Source of the DNA: Cocos nucifera
Taxonomy: Eukaryota; Streptophyta; Magnoliopsida; Arecales; Arecaceae
DNA: 64,000 nucleotides
Direction: 5' to 3'
Assembly (NCBI GenBank): GCA_006176705.1
Contig: QRFJ01002477.1
Span: 53,617 to 117,616 of the forward strand
The notes beneath the pieces are model-generated. The model had not been told where the DNA came from. It searched no databases and saw nothing but the letters and a program-made list of their open reading frames with translations. Positions within the stretch are counted from its first letter, which is position 1. Each line of letters starts with the position of its first letter. Below are positions 43,660 to 56,397 of the stretch, piece after piece. The position numbers were made by a program, and so were the translations under genes.

Positions 43660-46122
43660 TGTGTCCTAAAGTCAATCATCAGCCTGTTGATGGTTGAGCT
43701 ACATTGTATTTGTAATTGATTTATTAATGAATAAAATATATTTTTAGCATATTTTCATTATAAAGTATTCATCTTCTAACAAACTCTATTATTGTGATGA
43801 AGTTCTTAGGACTATTTAGATTTGATAAAGAGAGGATTTATCGATTAGTTCTTAAATTTATTCACAACCAAATGATAGACTATTAATTAGGACAACAGCA
43901 TCTATAAAGCATAGGTTGTTGTATGCCATATAGGTTGGTTGTTCTCTTAACCAAGAAATGCAAAGACACTGGTATGGCATACAGGTGAGATATATGGGTA
44001 CATTATCATTGAACGTGATCAGCTCTAAAGCATTCTGTTATTGAGAATGTCTCTGATGGGATATAGGTATAAGTATCCCTTAGACCTAAGATCACCTCAG
44101 TGACTTGCAAGCAACTCACTGTACTTTGGTACCGGACTAACTAAATTTTTAATTCAGTAATGGAAGGCTTTTGGGCAAAGTTAAGTACTTGCAAAATTGG
44201 TGTGTGATCAAGATAGAATTGACCACTCCAAGAGTTGGAGAAGAATGTATCACTATATTTCAATATAGCAAAACCTTGGCCAAGGTAATCCATCAGATGG
44301 ATTTGATATTTTAAAATACAATGTGGACAACCTAATTAGAGTTGACAGTTGAACTCTAAGGTCTCCTACGAGCATTTTGGTCAAGGGGATGAATTATATG
44401 GAAACTATATCTGCATGGATTCCAAGGATGTTGTTCTACACATTCGACCTATCCGACCATCGGATATCATTGCTAGATGATCACTTCGAATGATATAAAA
44501 ATCTATTCTTATTAGACTGAGATTAAGTCTAATTAAATATAACTTAATTAGATTTAGTTTGGGCTTGATTTGATCATGTCCATTTGGCTTATTGGATAAG
44601 CCAAGTGCAAGGAAGAACTTATCCAAATTCAATTAGGACTTGGATTAACCCAATTTCTAATCTGATTAAAAATTAAATCCGACTTAAATTTAATTTAATC
44701 TAATTTAATTAAGTTCTTAATTAGATTAAGACCTATTTTAATTTGGTTAAATAAATTCTAATTTTATTTGGTCTAAAGTTCAAGTAGGACCAAGTCAAAT
44801 TGGAAGTCTTAGTGAGACTAAGACTTGTATCAACCCAATTTTGATTTAATTAGAAATTAAATCAAAATTAAATTTGATTTAATGAAGATCTTGGTTGGAC
44901 TAAGACCTACTCTAATTGGGTTAAAATAAATCTGATTTAATTTGGTTAAAAGATTTTGTTTGACCAAGTCAAATTAGAAGTCGTAGTATGACTAGGACTT
45001 CCCTCCTTGTGCCACCTGAGCCCCAACGCCCCCCCACTCCTATTTTTTAGGATTTTTTCATGGAAAATCCTCTCCCCAGGCTCTCTCACACATGGCCTTC
45101 TCTTCCTCTCATATTTATTTAGAAATTAGTTATGGACCAGGTCGATAGATGGAAAGTTGTTGTGGTATTGGACTCTATATGATAGAATCCCAACAAACAT
45201 TGACTCTTCCCTTGTATGCCGCCCCATCTAGATTTCTTTTATGATTTCAATGGTCAAAAGAGGGTTTTTCTTTGCTCTTTTATGGTGGTTCATGGCATGG
45301 GATGAGGAGGGAGCGTCCAAGTGTTGGGTGCCCCAACAACTTGCCATATATGGTCCTACCTTATCTAAAAATTTGACCTAGACAAGGCTCTTCCATAACT
45401 TATTATTTAAAATGTATTTTTACTTGAATTTTTTTGAAACATAGACCTTTGAGAGAAGATTTGGGTGTGTGAAAATCAAAGGGAAATGATTCTTGGACAT
45501 TGAGATTCAATAGATATAAAACTAGGTGTCTAGGTGAGAGCAAAGAGAAGAAGAAGTGGGTCTTCTTCTAGGGTTGCTGTGTTTACCTCTTCCCTTCCTC
45601 CTTTGAGTTTTTTGAGAGTTTCTCATATCTAAAACCTCCTCTCCTCCTTGTTCTCTTTGGAAGAGTCCATATCTAGAAGAATGAGGCATCTGATCGACCA
45701 TCAAAGAAAGATTAGCATAGTACTAGCATACTATGTTGATTTCCTGCATCAGGATTACTGATCATGCTCGTGGGCTCGTGTGGATGACTCCTAGAGGTCG
45801 GATGCATGTGCAACTCATTACTTCATGATCAAATCCAGATCAGCAAGTTAGAACATCTAACTTATACAGATAATAGATATGATCTATTGATTTCACACCT
45901 GTATTGAATGTAGTGAAGATCTAAGTTGATGTGATCAACCTTTACTTCTTCTTTATGTTTTTAGTTTTTGATTTAATATCATACCTTGATCATTTAATAG
46001 ATCTAAGATCTTGATATTTAGATATTTACTTAAATCAATATTTAATTTATTTAAGTCTTTCTCTATCTGCTCCTAAAATAGTTTCAAGATCTACCCATAA
46101 AACCCCAGATTTGGTTCCTTCA
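43660..46122 (+). repeat. 5' LTR of B2
   Basis: Starts TGTGTCCTAAAG, lacking the ~10 bases (TGTTGAAAAA) that begin other B LTRs, and ends GGTTCCTTCA. A ~185-bp unit is tandemly doubled (44634-44818, 44819-44992), as in the B2 3' LTR. About 190 bp present in the 3' LTR (near 53052-53241) are missing near 44510. The splice-donor position reads ACAG|ATAATAG near 45871, so the GT is lost. Confidence 0.88.
44634..44992 (+). repeat. Tandem doubling inside the B2 5' LTR
   Basis: Two units of 185 and 174 bp, each starting TA(G/A)GACTTG(G/T)AT and ending near GTCAAATT(G/A)GAAGTC. The same doubling is at 53366-53735 in the 3' LTR; B1 has a single unit. Confidence 0.85.
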
Positions 46123-46123
46123 A

Positions 46124-46139
46124 TTGCTATCATAGCCTA
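46124..46139 (+). other. Damaged primer-binding site of B2
   Basis: TTGCTATCATAGCCTA corresponds to TTGGTATCAGAGCCAG of B1, with three or four substitutions. It would prime poorly. Confidence 0.65.
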
Positions 46140-46239
46140 GATTTTTATTACATAATTTCTTGAGCATGTTTAGATTATTTCTTAGATTACATCAAATTTA
46201 TAATTTAATTATTAAATCTAAAATTAAAAATCCTAATCT

Positions 46240-46309
46240 CATGAATTGCTATGAGGTTGTCCTACTGCAAGGTTTAACCCTTACAGTGAAAAGATTGTCT
46301 TAGTTCGTG
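46240..46309 (+). ncRNA. Leader cloverleaf-like element, B2 copy 1
   Basis: The outer stem CATGAATTG (46240-46248) with TAGTTCGTG (46301-46309) pairs at every position with three G-U pairs. The central stem CTGCAAGG (46265-46272) with CCTTACAG (46279-46286) has one mismatch. Confidence 0.6.
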
Positions 46310-46412
46310 ATGATCTGCATCTAATCATAAATTTTTTAGATTTAATTTAATTTTATTTATGATTTAATATATTTAAAATAGTTTTAGACCTAAAAATAAA
46401 GTTTTTAGATTG

Positions 46413-46482
46413 CATGGATTGCTATATGGTTGTCCTGCTGTATGGTCTACCCCTTATAGTGGAAAGGTTATCCTAGTACGTG
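46413..46482 (+). ncRNA. Leader cloverleaf-like element, B2 copy 2
   Basis: Outer stem CATGGATTG (46413-46421) with TAGTACGTG (46474-46482), one mismatch. The central stem CTGTATGG with CCTTATAG has one mismatch and one wobble. Confidence 0.55.
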
Positions 46483-46870
46483 TTGATCTAAAATATTGAT
46501 CATAAAATTTTAGATTAGATCTAAAAAAATTATGATCTAATTAAAAATATTTTAATCTAATTTTAATTATCATAAATATGTTAGATTTGATCTAAATTGA
46601 TTTATAATTGATTAGTGTTAAAATTATTTCAAATACATGAATCTGTTTAGATTAGATCTAAAGTAGTTTCATGTTTATTTTACTTGCATATTGATTATAA
46701 ATCAACCATACAACTTGATTGATAGAACCATGTTGTAAAAATATTTTACAAATATAAAAACCATTTTCAAAAATCAAACTCCAACTCTCAGCCCAAAACT
46801 TAATTAAGAATTAAGAAGTTGTTTGATTAGGTTCTAGGATTGTAAATTAAAGATCCTATGACACGAATCA

Positions 46871-48365
46871 TAACACATTGGGTTAATGGGTTAGTGGAAG
46901 TTAGGTCCATTAATTGGATTAGACCTAAGGTTAGATTAATGAATGGACTTAATTAGAGAATTTACCAATTCTAATCAATTGTTGTTTTAGATTAGGTTAA
47001 GGATTCTCTAGATCAATTATAGTAGTTGTAGTTGGTCAAGTCCATGTCTTTAACAAGAACCAAATGGACTTGATTCTAGGCTAAGTGGTCTAGCTCAAAT
47101 TGTTAGGTTGATCAAATCAAGACTAATTAAATCAGTTGGTGTCTAAGGTAAGTTTGGCACATACAATCGGTGGTTTTTAATTGGTAGCCCACTTACTTGG
47201 CCATTTCTGATGGTGTCTAAAGCAAGCTTTGGCAGACCCTCCCACTGATCTCACACACCTAGCTTTCTTAGTGAGATTAAGTTTTGATCTAATCACTTGA
47301 TAATTTTAGTTGAGCCATGTCAGCTAGGAAAATCAATGTGACTGATTTAGGTGCTCCTAGACCATCCTGTTAGTGGTCTCCTTTAAGCTGGCTTGGTGAA
47401 GCTAGTGGGAGGATCATGTCAAGCCGGTTAATCTAATCTTTTCTCTAAATAAATTAATTAGATTCTCTAAAATTATTAGGTCTTTAAAATAAAATAGTTA
47501 TGGTGATAACTAGATCATAGCCTCCCATTAAGTGGATGATTATGGGTCCATTAGTTGTATAATCATTGGAGGCCCATAGGCCTGGTGCTTATCTGCTAAT
47601 GGAATTATCATTTATAATAACACATTGGGTTAATGGATTAGTAGAAATTAGGTCCATTAATTAGGTTAGACCTAAGGTTAGATTAATGAATGGACTTAAT
47701 TAGAGAATTGACTAATTCTAATCAATTGTTGTCTTAGATTAGGTCAAGTATTCTCTAGATTAATTACAATAGTTGTAGTTGGTCAAGTCCATGCCTTTAA
47801 CAAGAACCAAATGGACTTGATTCTTGGCTAAGTAGTCTAGCTCAAACTATTAGGTTGATCTAATCAAGACTAATTAAATCAGTTGGTGTCTAAGATAAGT
47901 TTGGTGCATACGATCGGTGGTTTTTAATTGGCAGCCCACTTACTTGGCCATTTCTGATGGTGTCTAAAGCAAGCTTTGGCAGACCCTCCCATCGATCTCA
48001 CATACCTAGCTTTCTTAGTGAGATTAAGTTTTGATCTGATCACTTGACAATTTGAGTTGACCCATGTTAGCTAGGTAAATCAGTGTGATTGATTTAGGTG
48101 CTCCTAGACTAGCCTGTTAGTGGTCTCCTTTAAGCTAACTTGTTGAAGCCAGTGAGAGGATCATGACAAGCTGGTTAATTTGATCTTTTCTTTAAATCAA
48201 ATTAATTAAATCCTCTAAAATTATTAGGTTCTTAAAATAAAATAGTTATGATGATAACTAGATCATAGCCTCCCATTAAGTGGATAATAATGGATCCATT
48301 AGTTGGATAATCATTGGAGGCCCATAGGCCTGGTGCTTATCCGCTAATAAAATTGTCATTTGTAA
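46871..48365 (+). repeat. 747-bp tandem duplication in the B2 leader
   Basis: Copy 1 starts TAACACATTGGG at 46871, copy 2 with the same words at 47618 and runs to about 48365. Both correspond to the single segment at 10878-11640 of B1. The copies differ at many sites, so the duplication is not recent. Non-coding. Confidence 0.88.
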
Positions 48366-48834
48366 TATGATTTCTTGACTATGTCTCCCTAAATGGTGGT
48401 TAGGCTAACCAACCATAGTTAGGTTTAATCATTCATTAGTTAGATGGACCAAGTATGATCATGTTAACGATTGGACCTAACCAGGACTTTCAATGGAGGC
48501 CCTAGCCTACTGAAAAGATACCTGGGATAAAATTAAACTACTAGAAATTATTTAAAAAAATAATTGGTTATGAACCTACCCTTAGATGTACATAGGTTGA
48601 CCAACCATAGTTGAGCTTGTGTGTAGTCTATGTAGATTCTAATACCCACTAAGGAATTAGGATAATTTTTCGAATTAGAGGTCGAGGCTACCAATTTGAA
48701 TAAAATAGTGGAAGAAACCTTTTGATTAAAGTCCAAATCTTTAGGTTTAATGAATCAATTACTAATTAGGATTTTGGTTCTTCCTTATGCAATTAAATCC
48801 TAACCCCAGTTGTTCCATTCACTCTTAGGCAGTG
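48366..48834 (+). other. B2 leader, last part
   Basis: Colinear with B1 14045-14430 up to about 48780. The B1 acceptor and gag ATG have no counterpart; sequence diverges at the point where gag should begin. Confidence 0.65.
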
Positions 48835-49125
48835 ATTAACTTATGGAACCCAACTTCGATAATAAGTATTGAAAGTTGAATGTTGTTCAGCAACATGAAG
48901 TGGTTGGTGCTGGGGCCTCTATGCCCAATTTAAACATAAGATCCATGAATAATCTAGATCAGACTGAGTGCTTTCATTGTAAGAAGCAGGGGTATTGGAA
49001 GAGAAACTATCCTTAGTATCGTGATTCCTATGACCCCAACAGGCTGAATAAGAGAGATGAGCAAATAGTTGCTGATCAAAGATGTTATATGATAACATCT
49101 TGTAATTTTTTTATTTATGATACTT
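48835..49125 (+). pseudogene. gag: B2 gag remnant
   Basis: Only the nucleocapsid end is recognisable: ECFHCKKQGYWKRNY near 48968-49012, with both the His and the last Cys of the CCHC box replaced by Tyr. Roughly 700 bp of gag present in B1 (14433-15180) is missing. This copy could not make particles. Confidence 0.7.
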
Positions 49126-50560
49126 CTACTTGGGTATTGGATACCGAAAGTCCAGTCCATATTTGCAATACATTGCAAGGACTTTAAGTTAGTAGAAGAT
49201 TTGAGAATAATGAGTGATTCCTAAATGTTGGAGATGAAAGATCGGTTCCAATTTTAGCTATGGGAGTAGTTCAACTTATTCTCAATACTAATATCATTTC
49301 TTTAAATGAATGTCATTATTGTCCTTCCTTTCTGATGAATATAATCTCTGTTAGCCTTTTGGCCAAGGATGGTTATCATTTATCTATAAAGAAAGATTAT
49401 TGTGATATCATTATGAATGATGTTATAATAATGCAAGGATAATAAAGAAATGGTATTTATATTTTATCACAGCCTACGAGTGTAATGTATACTTTTAAAA
49501 AATATCCTAGATTAGATAATGTCTCTGATATCTACCTATGATACTGCAGGCTATGTCACATTAATAAGAACAGGATAAATAGGTTGACCCAAGAGGAAAT
49601 CCTCGAAGACAGTGATTGTGAATCACTTTTGATCTGTGAGTCCTATCTTCTTAGAAAAAAGGCCAAGTCACCTTTTATTGGAAAGGGTGAAAGAGCTACT
49701 AAGCTCTTAGGTCTAGTACATACTGATGTATGTGGACCAATATGCATAGGTGCCAGAGGTAGATATTTCTACTTCATAACTTTCATAGATGATCTATCTA
49801 GGTACGGATATGTTTATCTGATGAAACATAAGTCGGATTCATTTGAAATGTTTAAAAGATTCTGAAGTAAAGCAGAAAAATAAATTGGGAAGAATATTAA
49901 AACTCTTTGATCGAGGAGGTGAATATCTATCCAGTGAGTTCTTGACATATCTAGGAGCGAATGGGATTGTCTCATAGTGGACTCCTCTCGGGACATCACT
50001 ACATAATGATGCATCGAAAAGGAGAAATTGAACCTTGTTGGTCATGGTTCGATCCATGATGGATTTTGCTAGTCTGCCTATTTCATTTTGGGGTTATGCT
50101 CTTGGGATTGCATATTATATATTGAATAATATACCGAGTAAATCTAACACAAAGACTCCATATGAGATATGCACTAGGCGTAGGCCTACACTCTCACACC
50201 TGTGGGTTTAGAGTTGTCCAATCTATGTCAAACGTTTGCATACAGATAAGCTTGGATCTCGGTCAGATAAGTGTGTGTTTATAGAATATCCCAAAAAAAG
50301 TATGGATTACTATTTCTACCATGCTGAAGAACAAAAGGTGTTCGTTAGCCTTAACATAATCTTTTTGGAAAAGGAGTTCCCTAGTGAAGGAACTGTTGCC
50401 TCTAAGGTTGAACTTAATGAAGTTCAATAGGTAGAAAAATCGATACCTATAGCTAAACCAGAATCAAATTCAATTAGATCAAATTCGGAGCCCAATGTAC
50501 CTGCACCATTAAGGCATTCTGATAGAGTACCGCATCAGTCGGATAGTTACTATGGTTTCT
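49126..50560 (+). pseudogene. pol: B2 pol, protease and integrase, broken
   Basis: Protease box WVLDTESPVHICN near 49132-49170 (Glu for Gly as in B1). Pre-integrase LCHINKNRI near 49550. Integrase LLGLVHTDVCGPI and FIDDLSRYGYVYLMKHKSD near 49710-49840. Stops at 49185 (TAA), 49881 (TAA), 49908 (TGA) and 50428 (TAG) are at codons that are also stops in B1, alongside private ones. Confidence 0.85.
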
Positions 50561-52178
50561 TAGTCTGGGATGGTGATCCCATCGAACTCGATGAAAATGA
50601 TGAGGATCCGATCACCTATATGGATGCTAGGCAGAGATCTGATTCCGAGAAATGGCTTGAGGTCATGAAATTTGACATGGAGTCCATGAAATTCAATGAT
50701 GTGTGGACATTGGTTGACCCACCCAAAGAGGTTAAATCCATTAGGTGTAAATGGGTCTTTAAAAGAAAGAGGGGCACAAATGGGAAGGTGGAGATCTATA
50801 ATGTCCGTCTATTTGCCAAGGGGTATCGTCAACATTATGGTATTGACTATGATGAAACGTTCTTTCCTATGGCAATGCTTAAGTCCATTTGGATTATGCT
50901 TGCAATTATTGTCATCCGGACTATGAAATCTGACAGATAGATATGAAGACAGCTTTTCTGAATGGAGAGTTGACCTAAGAGGTGTATATGATACAACCTT
51001 AGGGGTTCACGTCCATAGACGAGTCCAAGGTGTGCAGGCTTTAGAAATCCATTTATGAACTGAAGCAGGCATCTCGGAGTTGGAACATGCATTTTGATAA
51101 AGTGATCAAAACATATGGCTTCGTTAAGAATGGAGAAGAACATTGCATTTATAAATAGGCAAATGATCCAGCAGTGGTATTCCTTGTTTTGTATGTGGAT
51201 GACATTCTCTTAATCAAAAATTACATCTCCGCACTACTGGAAATAAAAGTCTAGTTGTCATCATAGTTCTTCATGAAGGACTTGAGTGAAGCATCCTACA
51301 TCCTAGGGATGAAGATCTATGTGAATATATCTAAAAGTATGCTTGGATGATCCTAGTCCACATACATAGATACTATGCTAAAGTGGTTCAGCATGGAGAA
51401 TTTCAAAAAAGGCTATCTCCTAATAGGCCATGAAATTTCTCTCTCTAAGAAGGATTATCCTATAACTCCTGAAGAGAGAGAGCATTTGAGTAGAGTCCCA
51501 TATGCTTCAACAGTGGGATCTATCATATACACCATGACATGTATGAGACCAGATGTGGCATACTCACTAGGAGTAGTAAGTAGATACCAATCTGATCATG
51601 GAGAAAACCACTGGAAAGTGGTTAAAGCCATACTTAAGTTTTTAAGAAATACTTAGAACCAATGGTTGGTTTATGGTGAGTTAGATCTGAAACTTATGGG
51701 ATTTAAAGACTCCAGCTTTCAACCTGACCATGATGACAGCAGAAGCATATCGGGATATATCTTTACTTTGAATGGTAGAGCGATCTACTGGAAGAGTTTC
51801 AAGTAGCATACTGTGGTAGACTCTATTTGTGAAGTAGAGTACATCATAATATCAGATGCTACAAAGAAAATTATGTGGCTGAGAAAGTTTATCATCAAGC
51901 GAGGAGTAGCACCCTCCTTTTATGGTCTGTTCCTGCATTGCTGCAACAACATTGGAGCCATTGCTCAAGTAAAAGAATCAAAGGCATACCAGTAGATGAA
52001 GCATATTTTGTGCCACTTTCATCTGGTCTGGAAGATCATGGATTGAGGTGACGTCGACCTTCAATAGATCGATGGAAAGAAGAACCTGGCCTACCCCTTC
52101 ACTAAAGCCCTAGCAATAAAGGAGTTCAACAACCATAAGTCGAAGATGGATATTAGATATTATGCCGAGTGGCTTTAG
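50561..52178 (+). pseudogene. pol: B2 pol, reverse transcriptase and RNase H, broken
   Basis: FNDVWTLVDPPKEVKSIRCK near 50692, then AMLKSIWIMLAI, a frame break near 50925, SIYELKQASRSWNMHF near 51050, YVDD at 51192-51203, FSMENFKKGYLLIGHE and SRVPYASTVGSIIYTMTCMR (51390-51550), and RNase H pieces SICEVEYIIISDATKKIMWL (51824) to AEWL and a stop at 52176-52178. Highly similar in layout to B1. Confidence 0.88.
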
Positions 52179-52181
52179 GAC

Positions 52182-52191
52182 AAGTGGGAGT
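52182..52191 (+). other. Polypurine tract of B2
   Basis: AAGTGGGAGT immediately precedes the TGTTGAAAAATG of the 3' LTR. Confidence 0.8.
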
Positions 52192-54103
52192 TGTTGAAAA
52201 ATGTATCCCAAAGCCAATCATCTGTCAGTTGACGGTTGAGCTACATTGTATTTATAATTAATTTATTAATGAATAAAATATATTTTTGGCATCTTTTCAT
52301 CATAAAGTATTTATCTTCTAATGAACTCCATAATTGAGATGAAGTCCTTAGGACTATTTAGATTTGATAAACAGAGGATTTATCGATTAGTCCTTAAATT
52401 TGTTAATGACTAAATGATAGGCTATTAATTAGGAGGACAGTGTCTATCGAGTATAGGTCGCTATATGCCATATAGGTTAATTATCCTCTTAACCAAGGAG
52501 TGTGAAGACACTGGTATGGCATATAGGTGAGATGTATGGATACATCATCATTGAATGTGACCAACTTTAGAGCATTCTGCTATCAAGAATGTCTCTAATG
52601 GGATATAGGTATAAGTGTCCCTTAGACTAGAGATCACCTCAGTGACTTGCAAGCAACTCATTGTGCTTTGGTAATGGACTAACTAAATTTCTAATTCAGT
52701 ACTGAAAGACTTCTAAGTACAGTCAAGTACTTGCAAAATCGGTGTGTGATCAAGATGGAATTGACCACTCCAAGAGTTTGAGAAGAATGTATCACTATAT
52801 TTCAATATAGCAAAATCTTGGCCAAGATAATCCATCAGATGGATTTGATATTTTGAAATACAATGTGCACAACTTGATTAGAGTTGACAGTTGAACTCTG
52901 AGGTGTCTTACGAGCATTTTGGTTAAGGGGATGAATTATGTGGAAACTATTTCCACATGATTTTAAGGATGTTATTCTACACATTCGATCTATCTGATCG
53001 TCGGGTACCATTGCTAGATGGTCACTCTGATTGGTATAAAAATCTATTCTTATGCTACCAACTTAGATTCGAACCTATGAGGTCACATACATTAGAGCTC
53101 ATGATCTGATCGGATAGTTGATCAACGATTAAGAATCATTTTAGGATTAAACAATCAATACGATTGGTGTTTAACCTAGTGCAAGTATTGTAGGAGGATT
53201 GATTAGCAATTAAATTGCTAATTTGCTTAATTTGATTAAGCTAGAGGACTGAGATTAAGTCTAATTAAATATTATTTAATTAGATTTAGTTTGATCTTGA
53301 TTGGATCAAGTCCAATTAGCTTATTGGATAAGCCAAGTGCAAGGAAGAACTAGTCCTAGTTCAATTAGGACTTGGATCAACCCAATTTCTAATCTAATTA
53401 GAAATTAAATTAAAATTAAATATAATTAAATCTGATTTAATTATGTTCTTAATTGGATTAAGATCTATTTTAATTAGATTAAATAAATTCTAATTTTATT
53501 TGGTCTAAAGATCAAGTTGGACCAAGTCAAATTGGAAGTCCTAGTAAGACTAGGACTTGTATCAACCCAATCTCTAATTTAATTAGAAATTAAATCAAAA
53601 TTAAATTTGATTTAATTTGATTTAATTAAGGTCTTGGTTGGACTAAGACTTATTCTAATTATGTTAAAATAAATCTGATTTAATTTGGTTAATAGATTTT
53701 GTTTGACCAAGTCAAATTGGAAGTCCTAGTATGACTAGGACTTCCCTCCTTGCGCCACCTTAGCCCCAAAGCCCCCCCACTCCTATTTTTTAGGATTCTT
53801 TCATGGAAAATTCTCTCCCTAGGCCCTCTCACACATTCTCTTCTCTTCCTCTCCTATTTATTTAGGAATTAGTTAAGGACCAAGTCAATAGATGGAAAGT
53901 TGCTGTGGTATTGGACTTTATATGATAGAATCCCAACAAACATTGACTCTTCCTTTGTGTGCTGCCCCACCCTGATTTCTTTTATGATTTCCATGATAAA
54001 AAGAGGGTTTTTGTGTGCTTTTTTGTGGTGGTCCGTTGCATGGGATGAGGAGGGGGCGCCCAAGTGTTGGGGGCCCCAACAACTTGCCATATATGGTCCT
54101 GCC
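52192..54103 (+). repeat. B2 3' LTR, left piece
   Basis: First 1.9 kb of the LTR, up to GGTCCTGCC, where A3 begins. The equivalent 5' LTR sequence continues ATCTAAAAATTTGACC near 45364; that remainder must lie beyond the window. The doubled 185-bp unit is at 53366-53550 and 53551-53735. Confidence 0.9.
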
Positions 54104-56383
54104 TGAAGGAAAAATCTTGATTTCCCGGACCAGGTTCGTTCAGATCTGATTAGATCAAGAGATATATTTCAAAAAAATTTTTTTTTAATCCTAATTAGAT
54201 CTGAGATATTTTAGATCTAATTATTATTATTTTAGAAATAAAATAAAATTTAGATAAATTAAATCAAATTTAATTTACCTTAATATGGGTAATCCTATTA
54301 CCCGTTGATGATCCTGTACGTAGTGGAAGGTTCTGGATCTAGCCACGCAAGTGCCTAGCCTCTACTAGTATCCACTTGGGCTGGATTTGAAGATCCTCTT
54401 CTTCTCTATCACATCTCCAAAAATTAGATCTGGATCTGATCTGGAGGATCTTCAAAACTCCTTTTGAAGATCAGCAGTCGTCCTATGCAGCAGTGCAGCC
54501 TTCTAGCTTTCAGTCGCCTTTCTCTCGTCTGGATCGCACCAACCAAGAATCCAAACACTTTGGATGTGGAGAGGAGATGGAGAAGATGCTTTGGCATGGA
54601 GGAGGAGAGGAGAAAAGACTTTGGGGCATGGAGATCTCAATTAATTCAGATTTCTCTTTGAGTTGGGTGCAGGGTCTTATTTATAGACTAATTGTGATCC
54701 AACTCCTCTTCTTCCCAACCAATCACAACTCTTTGTGAAATTAGATCTAAATCTGAATTGGTGAGAATAGAGTCCCCTGGATTCCTCCTTAGAGGGTGCC
54801 TAAGACCAGTCAAAGTTGGTTCTTAGGAGAACTCTAATTGAAATCCAAAAAGGAGATGGAGTCCCTGTCCAACAGGGACTCCTAGGCGCCTCCAACTTGG
54901 GCACACGCCAAGGGTGGCGTGCGCCCTCTTCCTTGCCAGGTTCTGGCAGGGGGACAGGCCCCCACCAGCTCTCCAATAGGTGCGTGACACATGGACAAAA
55001 GTCAAAGTGTCAATGGTCAACATTTGACCAGTCAAAGGTAGACTTTTGACCAAAGTCAAAGAACAAGAAATGGCAGGTGACCAAAAATGGCAGGTAATGT
55101 CTTACAAAATAAGACAACCTTTTTCTGACTTGGACAACCTCCAGTTAGACCATATGAAGGCCTCTGATTGAGCACAAACTCCTTTGGCTCAGACAGGACA
55201 ACTTATTTATGATAGCAAAAGAAGAACGTTAGGTTCAATCGAGTGCTAGCACGATTTCCTTGAACCTAATTGAATCTCATTCAGATCAATTGAACTGGAT
55301 CAGTTCAATTGATGATCACCAGATTCAAACCCTTATTTGTGTGACCCAGTTAGGTTCAGTTCTGTATGGTAATGGGATATGTCATGATCTCTATCATCGA
55401 CATCATCGAAACTCCTTTCGATGGATCAGAACTCTTCTGATTCGAACAGCTAGAATGATCGATCATCTAAATCATTCTAATTGCTCCCAAAATCCACCAG
55501 TGACACCTAGCAGTATATGGTGGCAACCCATCAGAGCTGAATGCGAACCTCTTGGTGCAGCTACCTGTGTGATTAAGTTCTTCTATCTTGAGCCTCCGAT
55601 CAGATTAGGGTTAAGGTAAACTCGTCAAACCCTAGTTTCTGTCATATGATGTAATCATTCGATTCGAGTCCGATGTGAAAATCTAAATAGAAACTCTTTC
55701 TATTATTTCACTCTGCCATGGCCATGGGCTTCTGGACTTGATTCTCATGATCATCATAGGGCTGCTCCTCTACCACCGAGGTAGATAGATTCCATCTTGA
55801 TGTCCAGTCCTACAATGAACATGCTATAGCCAACATACACCTCAGGGTTCCATATGGCTAGGAGATCGAGTAATGGTGTAGTCAAACTATAACACCCTCA
55901 AGGTGAACTTATCCGATGCACCTCAGGTCAAAGAACCAGACACACTACTGCAGCATCGAGTCAGTCATTGATGAGAAGGTAGACTCCCTAATGACTACTC
56001 GAGGTGGTCACGCTCAGTGCCCTCGTTCTCTAACGAGTACCTATACTCTCGCTCTGATGTCTCCACACCGTAGACTCAAGACTCATCTACTAAAGAGAAG
56101 CGATTGTACACCAACCTTCCGGATCAATCACCATCCTCGTGATGATCCTATGGTCGGGAGCATTTTATGAGTTAATAATGATTATTCATGTCTTAAATTT
56201 TCAACTCTTGAAAATATGAATTATCATTACCATTAACTCAAAGGATGTATCACAGACACTAAATACACATATGTGATAGAAAATAACCCATTTTATTGAT
56301 ATTAGTCAAAATTATAATTTTGCCCCTAGAAGTGTATTACAAGTGTCAGCCAATTCTGGCTTCTAGGGCACATATATCTAACA
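54104..56383 (-). repeat. A3 3' LTR
   Basis: On the plus strand TGAAGGAAAAATC...ATATCTAACA, 2280 bp. The first ~270 bp differ noticeably from the A3 5' LTR, the rest is nearly identical. The LTR-start hairpin is at 56169-56239, and an antisense open frame at 55260-55619 is shared with the other A LTRs. Confidence 0.95.
54676..55060 (-). promoter_or_regulatory. A3 3' LTR promoter motifs
   Basis: TATA (CTATAAATAAG on the minus strand) at 54686-54676 and the W-box cluster at about 54996-55060, same order as in the plus-strand copies. Confidence 0.55.
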
Positions 56384-56397
56384 ATCTCCCACTTGTC
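56384..56397 (-). other. Polypurine tract of A3
   Basis: Plus-strand ATCTCCCACTTGTC is the complement of the A2 tract, between the RNase H stop (56400-56398) and the 3' LTR. Confidence 0.8.

Larger units (their letters stand above)
43660..54103 (+). mobile_element. Copia element B2 (right end outside window)
   Basis: 5' LTR 43660-46122, internal 46123-52191, 3' LTR from 52192, interrupted at 54103 by A3. It is inserted in E pol; the left target candidate is GGAGA (43655-43659). B2 is a subfamily of B with a doubled segment in its LTRs, a duplicated leader and almost no gag. Confidence 0.9.
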
